Shown: piece after piece, positions 26,104 through 34,437 of the stretch
Layout of the letters: each line of letters begins with the position of its first letter
Numbering within the stretch: position 1 is the first letter of the stretch
DNA from: Chryseobacterium shigense
GTDB taxonomy: Bacteria; Bacteroidota; Bacteroidia; Flavobacteriales; Weeksellaceae
Assembly (NCBI RefSeq): GCF_014207845.1
Contig: NZ_JACHLC010000001.1
Span: 1,984,001-2,048,000 of the forward strand
Direction: 5' to 3'
Length of the DNA: 64,000 nucleotides
The notes under the pieces: generated by a model
What the model was told of the DNA's origin: nothing
The model's input: only the letters and a program-made list of their open reading frames with translations
The model's database searches: none
Made by a program: the position numbers and the translations under genes

Positions 26104-28749
26104 TTAAATATAATGTTTCTCAAATTTAATTTCATCCGGCATTACCAGCCTGGATTCCCCTTCATAGGTCAGGGTTCTTTTAAAGATACCTAATTTCACT
26201 GTTCCAACGGCTACAAATGTGGCTTTAACACCTGCAAATTCTGCTACCGGGGATGCATAAATTCCGTTTTTATCTGCACCCACTTTTACTCCGCCTGTTA
26301 CAGAGGTTGTTACGTCTGCTTTTACCTCGCCTTCAAAAGCCAGATATCCTACTCCTCCTTTCGCCCACGCTTTAAATTCGGCCACAACCTGTATTTTTCC
26401 GGTTGCTTTTACTTCTCCGGAGGTTTCTTTAGGATAGGAAGTATTGATACTTACCTTACCGTCTATGTATATACCGCCGCTTATGCTAATAAGGAAATGC
26501 ATTCCGGCCTCTTTTCCAAGCTTATCCAGAATCCATGAGATGATACTTCCGGCACCGGGACAGATGGCGTCTCCTCCATACTTCACGAATATTTTCCAGA
26601 GATCTACTTCAATTTTGGCTTCTACCAAAGGTTTTGCAGAAACTCCAATGACTACCATAGTGGTAAGATCCAGCGCTGTTTTCGGGGCTCTTTCCAGGTA
26701 CCACTGTGCTGAAAAAGCAATTTTAGGTGATTCTATTACGAATCTGGCTTTTCCCTTGGAAAGCGGAGAATTTGAAACTCTTTCGGTCATACTTTTCATT
26801 TTATTGAAAAGTGTCAGGGTTTTCCTGATTTTGCCATCCCATTTGTGTCCCAGTTCCAAAGTCTGGGGCGCACTTGATCTGCCCTGAGTGATTCTGTTCC
26901 ATTCTGCTTTTAATGAAAGCGCGAATGACTGTTCCATTTCCCCGTAATTTTTGGACCATCCGCGGTCAAGCTCGGCACCGATTACTTTTTTCTGGCCTTC
27001 TTTAATATCGTAAGGGTGTAATTTGTTTCCGAAACTGTAAGCAAACGGCTGATCGTGGTTCCATTTGAATTCAACCGTCCATTTGATGTCCGGGAACACC
27101 TTTACCTGTACAACGGCATTATTTTTATTGGAAAACCATCTGCAGGAGTTAACAAAAACATTATAAATGGTAGCGGAACTGCCCATTTCCAACGCATTGA
27201 ATGTAGGCCAGATATAATTTAAAGGGGCTGCATTGGCCCATGATAACTGTGAATTTACCGGAAATGCCAGTGAACTTGCATTAATTTCATGAGGCTTTGG
27301 GTATTCAACGGATTTTACAATGATTTTCTTTTCGTGTTTATCTTTTCCCCTGAAGCAACCTTTGTTGATATGCTGTAAAACATCTATGGTAAGATTGATA
27401 TCAGAACTCGGCGCGAGTGCTTCATAAACAATGGTCTGGGCATCATGTGCCTGGAATGTGAATGAAATATCTACCCTTCTATTATTTTCGTAGTCTTTTT
27501 CATTCTTATACCTGATGTTATCTTTTCCCATTTTGTCATCGGAAGGATCAACTTCTCCTTTTCCGGTGGAAATGATTCTGGAAAGATCCAGCCCTCCGTC
27601 TCCGAAGAATTTTTTTACAACATCTGCCCTTCTCTGGGAAAGTCCTTTGTTGTAGTTCTGTTTTCCTATAACACAGGCATAACCGCTCAGATTAATGGTA
27701 GAGCCTTTATGTTCCAAAAGAAACTTCAGGATATTATTCAGGACTTCTTCTCCGTCTTTATCTATAACAGTTGAATCAAATTTATAATAGATTGTCCTGT
27801 TAATTTTTTCCTGTGGGGCAGTTTTGGCTTTCAGTCCTTTACCATTATCAAATGCGATAACTGTTGTATCGCTTGCTTTCCCGTCTTTCACTACATGCTC
27901 TGTGAGCTTAATCATTTCGAACTTGCAGGGCTCATAACGGGCTGTGCTTAGATCGGGTTTGTAAACTTTGGTAGGGGTCTGGTTTTTACTGACATTGGCA
28001 TTGGTAGTAACTACCTTATTCTTTACATTGAGGTAAATGGCATGAAGTTCATCACCCAGATTGTCTTTAATATATTTTTTGGAGCCGGGATCTTTTACTT
28101 TGATATAAAATTCCTCTACATTCTGGATGTTATCCACATAGGCCATCCATGCGTAGGTGTTTTCTATTTTTAAGTTGACTTCCCCATCTATTACCTGTAC
28201 ATTGGTGTATACATGAACCAGCTTATCCGCTTTTGCCAGCTGCTGATTCCAAAGTTCTACAATTACGGTATTTCCGTTCAGTCCTTCTGTTGTAAGGTTA
28301 AGATAAACAATGTGTCCGTAAGAGATATAATTGTTCTTATTCTGGTTTTTAATACTGGTTTTGCTTCCTCTTTGTGTGGTCCATTTACTGGTAACAATTT
28401 TAGGTTCGCACCAGCCTTTTACATACAGGCCTGTATTGTTTTTGGTGTCTCTTTTACCGGAAAAGCTAGCCTCAATGTAAAACTGATAGCTTCCGCAGAA
28501 CCGTTTGTCAATACTGAATTTATAACCGGTAGATGACGGAACCTGATAAATAATGATTTTCCTGTCGTTGGTCTGCCTCATCCAGATAACAGGTTTCTTT
28601 TTATCTTCAGCAGTGGTATCCGGCAGCCATTCACCAATCTGGAAGGTTACGTCCTGATTAGGCACAATAGTAACCCTTTGCCCGGGAACGGACATTTTCG
28701 GATAATAATTACCATGAGTAATCTTTATTTTTTTAACACCTTTTGCCAT
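26104..28749 (-). CDS. Large OmpA-domain protein, candidate T6SS effector
   Basis: 881 residues, no signal peptide. Residues about 1-250 contain two beta-sandwich-like modules (GQRVTIVPNQDVTFQIGEW; ISYGHIVYLNLTTEGLNGN). Residues about 316-430 are an OmpA-like peptidoglycan-binding domain (IYYKFDSTVID, GYACVIGKQNYNKGLSQRRADVV, NNRRVDISF). The C-terminal about 450 residues are unassigned; the last 150 are Gly/Val-rich alternating strands (KVSINTSYPKE ... VEFAGVKATFVAVGTVKLG) that might insert in membranes. It begins 11 bp after the PAAR-like DUF4280 gene. Missing export signal, cell-wall-binding domain and position all fit cargo loaded on a T6SS spike, with the activity in the C-terminal half. 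The toxic function is not identified. Confidence 0.72.
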   Translation of the reverse strand: MAKGVKKIKITHGNYYPKMSVPGQRVTIVPNQDVTFQIGEWLPDTTAEDKKKPVIWMRQTNDRKIIIYQVPSSTGYKFSIDKRFCGSYQFYIEASFSGKRDTKNNTGLYVKGWCEPKIVTSKWTTQRGSKTSIKNQNKNNYISYGHIVYLNLTTEGLNGNTVIVELWNQQLAKADKLVHVYTNVQVIDGEVNLKIENTYAWMAYVDNIQNVEEFYIKVKDPGSKKYIKDNLGDELHAIYLNVKNKVVTTNANVSKNQTPTKVYKPDLSTARYEPCKFEMIKLTEHVVKDGKASDTTVIAFDNGKGLKAKTAPQEKINRTIYYKFDSTVIDKDGEEVLNNILKFLLEHKGSTINLSGYACVIGKQNYNKGLSQRRADVVKKFFGDGGLDLSRIISTGKGEVDPSDDKMGKDNIRYKNEKDYENNRRVDISFTFQAHDAQTIVYEALAPSSDINLTIDVLQHINKGCFRGKDKHEKKIIVKSVEYPKPHEINASSLAFPVNSQLSWANAAPLNYIWPTFNALEMGSSATIYNVFVNSCRWFSNKNNAVVQVKVFPDIKWTVEFKWNHDQPFAYSFGNKLHPYDIKEGQKKVIGAELDRGWSKNYGEMEQSFALSLKAEWNRITQGRSSAPQTLELGHKWDGKIRKTLTLFNKMKSMTERVSNSPLSKGKARFVIESPKIAFSAQWYLERAPKTALDLTTMVVIGVSAKPLVEAKIEVDLWKIFVKYGGDAICPGAGSIISWILDKLGKEAGMHFLISISGGIYIDGKVSINTSYPKETSGEVKATGKIQVVAEFKAWAKGGVGYLAFEGEVKADVTTSVTGGVKVGADKNGIYASPVAEFAGVKATFVAVGTVKLGIFKRTLTYEGESRLVMPDEIKFEKHYI

Positions 28750-28760
28750 TTCTTTATCAT

Positions 28761-29249
28761 TTAGATTGCGCTGTCCTGCCCTCCATAATCAGGCTGCTCA
28801 TTATACATTTCTTCAGAATCTACCAGCGGATTGATCTGTTGTTGCACATCCTGATCGGCATTTTTGAAATTTTGCGGGCTGCCTTCTGTTCTCTGCCCGT
28901 GGTCTATGATCTCAATACATGGAGTTCCGGCAATGGCACAGACTGCCTTACTGTTTTCGAGAATAATATATCCGGTATTGGTAAGCTGTACTTTTTCATA
29001 ATAATCTTTCCATTCTGTAACCATAATTTTGCAGGGCGGCGGCGGGCTTCCCATTTTTGTACAGTTCCCGAAGGTATTCTTTTCAAATGTAGCTCCTCCT
29101 ATTTCTTTCGTTGTGACGATCAGTTTTTTGGAAGCATTTTTATCATTAGCGTATTCTTTCTGGTGTGAGAGCACTTTGAGTTTGTCCGGCACCTGGCCGA
29201 ACTGGCATTTGCACATAGCGCCCTGTACTACAATATGTTTTTCTGCCAT
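28761..29249 (-). CDS. DUF4280 PAAR-like spike protein
   Basis: 162 residues. HIVVQGAMCKCQFG at the start, FGNCTKMGSPPPPCK in the middle and CAIAGTPCIEIIDHGQ later match DUF4280, a PAAR-like family that forms the sharp tip on VgrG in Bacteroidota T6SS and carries effectors. Paired cysteines probably bind a metal at the tip. After about residue 115 comes an acidic, disordered tail. It starts 2 bp after the gene at 29252 ends and is followed by the 881-residue protein, its likely cargo. Confidence 0.83.
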   Translation of the reverse strand: MAEKHIVVQGAMCKCQFGQVPDKLKVLSHQKEYANDKNASKKLIVTTKEIGGATFEKNTFGNCTKMGSPPPPCKIMVTEWKDYYEKVQLTNTGYIILENSKAVCAIAGTPCIEIIDHGQRTEGSPQNFKNADQDVQQQINPLVDSEEMYNEQPDYGGQDSAI

Positions 29250-29251
29250 GG

Positions 29252-30298
29252 CTAAAATTCTTTATTTGAAATTACTAATCTGGTTAAATATTCATTCCCG
29301 AATTCCAGACGGACAAAAGAGGAATTCATCTTAAAGGTAACTACCGTTAATGCCCTGGATGAGTTTTCATCGGTATCAACTGTGGTTTGATAAAGCTGTG
29401 CATTGTATCTTGCAAACTTCTGCTTGCATTCGGAAGGTGAACTGTCGTTGAATACCAACCCGTACGGTAATCCTGAAACGCTGTTGTTCCCATAATACTG
29501 AATAGCATAGTATTCTGCACCGCCATTCATATTGGCGTAGATCATATTGAAGTCATCAAAATCCCAGTTGGAATATTGTCCGTCCTTACAATCTTTGCAC
29601 TCCAATTGAGCAGGATCTGTCTGTAACAGTTTTGTAAAAGTATCTGATGTGGCAGGTAACGAAATAAACTGTTTTTTACTGAATAAATTCTGTAATTTTT
29701 TTGATATTTCTTTCTTCTGGGCAGCTTTTGCTTCAAACGTGGCAATGTTAGCTGCAGCCTGGGCTGCCGTTTCAGCGGCATCGGTTGCTGAGATTTCTGC
29801 ATTTTCTGCGGCACTTGCTGCTTCCGACGGTTCATAGGCCAGAAGGAATTCTTTGATCTCTTTTTCCAGTTTACCGGTAGATTTGGTGAGTTTTGTATCC
29901 ACTTCTTTTTTAGACCAGCTGTCCGGAATTATTTTTTCAAGGAAAACAGTGACTTTGGTATTGTTGGAAGACACTTTTTTCATATTGACATTCCAGATTG
30001 CCTGCTGAATGAATTGTTTCGGTTTGCCTCCGCTTTTTACGGCTAAAGCCAGATAGGGATTTTTATTATCTGCATCATCATTTAGATTATAGAGATCAAC
30101 GGTAGTTGAGAAATCACTATCGGATGCAGCGGCGGCTTTTGCTTCATCTTTTGTAAAATCATTCTGGAAATAAAAGATGGAATTCTGTAAAGTCTCAATA
30201 TCTTTCGGGATGTTAAATTCTATTTTTTGCCCAAAATACAGACTAAAGCTGAATATAAAGGCCAGTATGGAAAGTTTATGATTTAATTTGGTTTTCAT
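29252..30298 (-). CDS. Exported hypothetical protein with alanine-rich helix, T6SS island
   Basis: 348 residues from ATG 30298, which gives signal peptide MKTKLNHKLSILAFIFSFSLYFGQ. Residues about 155-205 are an Ala/Glu-rich predicted coiled coil (EAASAAENAEISATDAAETA); the C-terminal 130 residues are mixed alpha/beta with a CKDC pair. No family recognised. An exported protein inside a T6SS cargo operon could be a periplasmic immunity or accessory protein. Spacing to neighbours is 13 bp upstream and 2 bp downstream. Confidence 0.68.
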   Translation of the reverse strand: MKTKLNHKLSILAFIFSFSLYFGQKIEFNIPKDIETLQNSIFYFQNDFTKDEAKAAAASDSDFSTTVDLYNLNDDADNKNPYLALAVKSGGKPKQFIQQAIWNVNMKKVSSNNTKVTVFLEKIIPDSWSKKEVDTKLTKSTGKLEKEIKEFLLAYEPSEAASAAENAEISATDAAETAAQAAANIATFEAKAAQKKEISKKLQNLFSKKQFISLPATSDTFTKLLQTDPAQLECKDCKDGQYSNWDFDDFNMIYANMNGGAEYYAIQYYGNNSVSGLPYGLVFNDSSPSECKQKFARYNAQLYQTTVDTDENSSRALTVVTFKMNSSFVRLEFGNEYLTRLVISNKEF

Positions 30299-30311
30299 TT
30301 CGTTACGTTTT

Positions 30312-31355
30312 TTATGAGTCTGCCAATCCGGCAATCATTACTGATATTTTCTTTTTCTTTTCAAGTTGTATATCGCATTCCAGATATAATGATTCTGAAA
30401 GTAAGGTTTCCCCGTTCAGGTAGTATGATATTCTGAAATTGCCTTCATGATTCATCACAGGATGATCTTCAATAATCATTGAGAAAGGTGCTTTATTCAT
30501 AAAATCATAAACTGATCTTTCGTCATTCAGTGTTCCTTCTCCTTCTATATGTACCAGGTTATATTCATCCTTCAGGGGATCTATTTCCAGTTTTATTTCA
30601 TATTTCGGCTCTACGGGATTATTAACAATCGGGAAGCTTACTTCTGTTCCTGTCCGGAAATCCTGTCCGAAACTCTGATACATTCCAAAGAATAATGTCC
30701 TGATGAAATAGTCATTTTTTAAATAAAGGTTCATTGCATCGGGCTCTTCTATTATTCTTTCGATCTTCAGGCAATACTCATCTACAGTTTCACCATCAAA
30801 TTCTTTATATACTTCTTCTTTTACGGAAGACCACCTTTCTTTAAACACGGAAAGGTTTTCCACATCATTGAATTTTCCTTTCTCATCTACGCTTATCTGC
30901 AGCGGATATAAGACTTTAGATGTTTTATAAGCCAGCAGGTCTGCTATTTCATTTACTTCTTCTTCATTCAGGTACAGATTTGAAATTCTGTCTATTTCAA
31001 AAAAATGGAGCCTGTTCTCTGTTTTCAGCCAGCGGACTGAGGTTTCATATTTCAGTTCGTTTTTCCTGTCATTATTTTCAATGGTAACAATCACTCCGTA
31101 CTTCATGAATAAATTACCAGGCTGAAAGACCAGACTGTTTGCCCTTCCAAACTTTACCAGCCTATTTTTATCTGTTACCGCTGTTCTGGGAAGAAAGAGC
31201 TCTTTCTGTCCTGTAAGCTCAATCAGGATCATGTCCTTTACATTGCAGTGGTTATTATGGAATAACTTTAGCGCACCGGCATCCAGATTATATAATGAGC
31301 TTATACTTTTTAAGCTTTCTCCTTTCTGAACAGTATGTATGTTATATTTCTGCAT
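30312..31355 (-). CDS. LysM-domain protein of the T6SS island
   Basis: 347 residues with an N-terminal LysM module (YNIHTVQKGESLKSISSLYNLDAGALKLFHN, about 4-34) and no signal peptide. The remaining about 300 residues are acidic mixed alpha/beta sequence with no recognised domain. LysM proteins without export signals occur in T6SS cargo operons, where they are thought to link tip proteins, effectors and cell wall. Role here inferred from context. Confidence 0.7.
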   Translation of the reverse strand: MQKYNIHTVQKGESLKSISSLYNLDAGALKLFHNNHCNVKDMILIELTGQKELFLPRTAVTDKNRLVKFGRANSLVFQPGNLFMKYGVIVTIENNDRKNELKYETSVRWLKTENRLHFFEIDRISNLYLNEEEVNEIADLLAYKTSKVLYPLQISVDEKGKFNDVENLSVFKERWSSVKEEVYKEFDGETVDEYCLKIERIIEEPDAMNLYLKNDYFIRTLFFGMYQSFGQDFRTGTEVSFPIVNNPVEPKYEIKLEIDPLKDEYNLVHIEGEGTLNDERSVYDFMNKAPFSMIIEDHPVMNHEGNFRISYYLNGETLLSESLYLECDIQLEKKKKISVMIAGLADS

Positions 31356-31452
31356 AAAAATAATCCGGTATCCGCATTTTCTGTCAGCACTTTTTATTTA
31401 ATGTTCTGTATATGAAACAACTTCGTGAAGCAGTACGGCATTGATTACAATC

Positions 31453-32469
31453 TTATTTTCTTAATTTCCAGATATTCTCCGGATCTATCTTTTGCATCGG
31501 AAATTCTTTATCATCCTGTTTGATTATGAGTTTTTTATTGGTCAGGTCTCCATTCATGCGGAGTACAATTTCCAGGGGCTTTTTTTCATCTATCTGTTTA
31601 AATAATGAAAAAATCTCATCTTCATCAAAATACTTTACTTCAAAAACTGTCTGCCCGCCATTTTTATCTGCAAACACATAAGACAGCAAACGCGGAATTG
31701 CCCTTTCCTTAAATGGATTTGCCGCAAGGGTTTCATTAAATAATGTTTCTTCTTCCCCATTATACATTTCCATATTTATATTCCGGGCAGTATGATCGGG
31801 AATTTCTATTCTTGTTCTCCAGTTATATTTTTTACGGTAGGTATCCCAAATTCCTGACTGGATTCCTTTATTTTTCATATTCTCATAGGCTTCGGGAACA
31901 GATTTGCTCATATCGAAATACTCTTCCTGAGAAATACCTGGATTTCCGGGAACATATTCTTCCATGGAAACATGGGTTTCTTTAGCCTGATATCTTCCTA
32001 TTTCCACCTGCTGATCGTTTCCGTACATCCAGACTACAGCAACTCCACCCGGGGCCAGCCCCACCACAACGGATGTATAGCCTTCTTTTTTATTCGTATT
32101 CGGGTTCACTGTCCCTTCTTTAAACAGTTTTTTCATTTTGTCTGCCGGCAGATCCCAGCTTCCTTTATAGAACTTATTTTCCAGGAAAGATGCCCATGTT
32201 ACCTCCAGTTTTACGGGCACAGCCTTCATATCTTCTCCCTGAACATGCCTTGAACCGCTGTATCCCCAGCCTGTATGGGAAACTCCGGAACAGGGAATAT
32301 ATACTTTGCTGCCATCTTCAAGATGCAGATAACCCTGATATATATTCATTGGGTACAAAAGGGGGGAGCTTTCCGTGGGAAGCCATTCGTATTTTTCCAT
32401 TTTATTTTGACATGAGATTAATGAACTTATAAAAATTAAAAAATAAATTAAACCTGTTTTTATGTTCAT
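31453..32469 (-). CDS. DUF2931 lipoprotein, possible T6SS immunity protein
   Basis: 338 residues; lipobox at Cys20 (SSLISC). KYEWLPTESSPLLYPMNIYQG, HTGWGYSGSRHVQGEDMKAVP and KFYKGSWDLP match DUF2931, a family found near T6SS effectors. A periplasm-facing lipoprotein soon after a Tle1-like lipase gene fits immunity, since neutralising Tle lipases in the periplasm is the known mechanism for this class; the pairing here is not proven. Confidence 0.75.
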   Translation of the reverse strand: MNIKTGLIYFLIFISSLISCQNKMEKYEWLPTESSPLLYPMNIYQGYLHLEDGSKVYIPCSGVSHTGWGYSGSRHVQGEDMKAVPVKLEVTWASFLENKFYKGSWDLPADKMKKLFKEGTVNPNTNKKEGYTSVVVGLAPGGVAVVWMYGNDQQVEIGRYQAKETHVSMEEYVPGNPGISQEEYFDMSKSVPEAYENMKNKGIQSGIWDTYRKKYNWRTRIEIPDHTARNINMEMYNGEEETLFNETLAANPFKERAIPRLLSYVFADKNGGQTVFEVKYFDEDEIFSLFKQIDEKKPLEIVLRMNGDLTNKKLIIKQDDKEFPMQKIDPENIWKLRK

Positions 32470-32489
32470 CTCTTTTCTTTTTGATTTTC

Positions 32490-32771
32490 TTAATTAAAAT
32501 ATGTCCTGTGCGGCAGTATAAAATACAGCAGAGCCATGAATACCAATATACACAGATTGGCAAGGAACTTTGTATTGTTTTTCTTATAAAGCCAGAAAAA
32601 CCCTTCCAGGAAAACATATACTGCTACGGCAAAAAATACATACAATGGGATCTCATCCAGATCATAGGTCTGGCCTTTGAATCCACTCTCTGCATACATG
32701 AAATAAAATCCAAGATATGGAACGAGCAGGATAATACATCTTATAATGATATGTTTAACAAGGTTTTTCAT
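32490..32771 (-). CDS. Small three-TM protein coupled to the lipase gene
   Basis: 93 residues with hydrophobic segments at about 7-26, 42-62 and 68-86 and short polar loops. Its ATG overlaps the lipase stop codon (ATGA), so it is translated with it. No family recognised. It could be a membrane immunity protein or accessory factor for the lipase. Confidence 0.65.
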   Translation of the reverse strand: MKNLVKHIIIRCIILLVPYLGFYFMYAESGFKGQTYDLDEIPLYVFFAVAVYVFLEGFFWLYKKNNTKFLANLCILVFMALLYFILPHRTYFN

Positions 32772-34234
32772 GAGTTCGGAGCCATTCTTCTTGATCTGAT
32801 TACCTGTAAGTTTGCCGTGTCAAGCCTGAAATTAGGCCTGTAACCAATAGCACCGAATTTTGAGTTCCAGTGCAGGTATCTGTTTCTCAGATATATTAAT
32901 AAATTATGATCTTCCACAATCTGATTGAATTTCTGAGCGGTTATTTTTTTAGCCGCCAGCTGTTTCCGCAGATCTTCAATTTGCCTGTTGGTATAGTAGG
33001 TCATGGAAGGAGCTGCTCCATTTACATAATCATCCAGTCTTTTTTTAAGTTTGGTTAAATCCAAAGGGTAGTATTTATCTTCTGATCCGTTAGGAATTTT
33101 ATATGCTTTTCTTATATTTTCCACATCAATGGTGTCGCTGTAGTTTTTATTGGTCATTTCGCTCATAATATGCAAAGGGATAAAACTGTACCTGTTGCTT
33201 ATTTTTGCCCTGTTTATAAAGGTTTCATGCCAGGAATTGGGACCTGTAACTTCGCTGCGTTTAAACCATCCCTGTTCTATAAGGTTATTCAAATCATTAT
33301 TCAGAATGGTATCATACTGCTCATCGCTCAATCCGTCTCTCCAGGTATTATCAAAGTCCATAATCTGTTTATTTTCTGACATATTATGGGTATAGCAGCC
33401 TCCGACATCTGAATGTACTCCCGGCAGGAAATAATCTGTCCCGCCTGCAAGCCTTACCCTGGTCAGCATAAAATTCTCTCTGTGTTCATCCGATGCGGCC
33501 AGGTGGATAATTTTCTGTGCTTTGAGGGTATTCAGATGCAGCTCTGTAACATCATTGGTAAAATCCGGGCTGATTGTGGATTCCTTAGCGTTAGGATCAT
33601 AAGAGGAAACGGTATCATATATTCCTAAAAATCTTATTTTAATTGCTTCATATTTTATACCGCCGCCTTCCAGAAGACTGCCAAGCAATCCGTTTTTCGG
33701 TTTCGTCTGGGTAACTTCAAACGTAAAATGCCTCGCTGCCGCGGCTCCCCTGCTGAACCCGTAAACATCAAATGTAATGATGTTTATTTCAAAATTTCCT
33801 TTTAATGTTTTGATTACATCAAGCGCTTCGGTGCAGCCTTTTTCCACTTTAGCCCTGATTCCTGTGGAACCGGAACCGTAAGCCACACCTTTATGATCCA
33901 GCTTTTTATCTTTATCTCCCAGGGAATTTTCGGTCCCGATACCTTCAATATAGATTTTTCCTACAGATTTGCTTTTGTTTTCTTTGTACCAGTATTCCTT
34001 TCTTGCCACATTGGAAAGGTCGTTGGTATAGCTGTCATCTTCTTTATTAGAATATTTGTTGTAAGCTTCCCTTTGCTCCGGAGTGGGTTTATGCCCGGGT
34101 TCATTTCCTCCGGCCTGTGTATTATTCCTGTTGTTTTGTGTACCATCGAAAAAGATACCTATACGAATATCTATCTGCCCTTTCGGGGGCGATGACGGTG
34201 AATAATCTGAAAAAACTATATTTTCCTCTGACAT
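32768..34234 (-). CDS. Tle1-like (DUF2235) lipase, predicted T6SS effector
   Basis: 488 residues, no signal peptide. The alpha/beta-hydrolase fold has the DUF2235/Tle1 signatures in order: FFDGTQNNRNN (about 28-38), nucleophile elbow GFSRGA (Ser161), FLGIYDTVSS (Asp207) and GVHSDVGGCY (His274). Tle1 enzymes are phospholipases A delivered by T6SS that attack target-cell membranes. It follows VgrG and the VgrG-tail-like mini gene and is coupled by ATGA to a small membrane protein. The C-terminal about 150 residues have no recognised domain and may contact VgrG. Phospholipase specificity (A1 or A2) cannot be read. Confidence 0.87.
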   Translation of the reverse strand: MSEENIVFSDYSPSSPPKGQIDIRIGIFFDGTQNNRNNTQAGGNEPGHKPTPEQREAYNKYSNKEDDSYTNDLSNVARKEYWYKENKSKSVGKIYIEGIGTENSLGDKDKKLDHKGVAYGSGSTGIRAKVEKGCTEALDVIKTLKGNFEINIITFDVYGFSRGAAAARHFTFEVTQTKPKNGLLGSLLEGGGIKYEAIKIRFLGIYDTVSSYDPNAKESTISPDFTNDVTELHLNTLKAQKIIHLAASDEHRENFMLTRVRLAGGTDYFLPGVHSDVGGCYTHNMSENKQIMDFDNTWRDGLSDEQYDTILNNDLNNLIEQGWFKRSEVTGPNSWHETFINRAKISNRYSFIPLHIMSEMTNKNYSDTIDVENIRKAYKIPNGSEDKYYPLDLTKLKKRLDDYVNGAAPSMTYYTNRQIEDLRKQLAAKKITAQKFNQIVEDHNLLIYLRNRYLHWNSKFGAIGYRPNFRLDTANLQVIRSRRMAPNS

Positions 34235-34265
34235 TGATTATTTTTTTAAACAAACGGTTCTACAA

Positions 34266-34436
34266 TTATTTATTCCCTTCGGACATTATTTTTTTATTGC
34301 TTGCCAGAACAAGGTTGTTCCTTTGTGCTTCAACATTCAGTTTCTGGGCAATTTTTTCAACTTTTTTACCAACATTCAGCTGATAAGAGTCTGCCACTTT
34401 TATCTGTATATTCTTAGCTGTTTTAATGATGGCCAT
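34266..34436 (-). CDS. Mini protein resembling a VgrG beta-helix tail
   Basis: 56 residues (MAIIKTAKNIQIKVADSYQL...). The alternating pattern IQIKVADSYQLNVGKKVEKIAQKLNVEAQ resembles the VgrG needle repeat just upstream (NISLTAPKNFTVNAGDNISM). The ATG at 34436 lies 1 bp after the VgrG stop codon. It may extend the VgrG needle as a separate chain or bridge to the lipase; a split-off VgrG end is an alternative, though the frame differs and no remnant of fusion is evident. Confidence 0.65.
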   Translation of the reverse strand: MAIIKTAKNIQIKVADSYQLNVGKKVEKIAQKLNVEAQRNNLVLASNKKIMSEGNK

Positions 34437-34437
34437 A

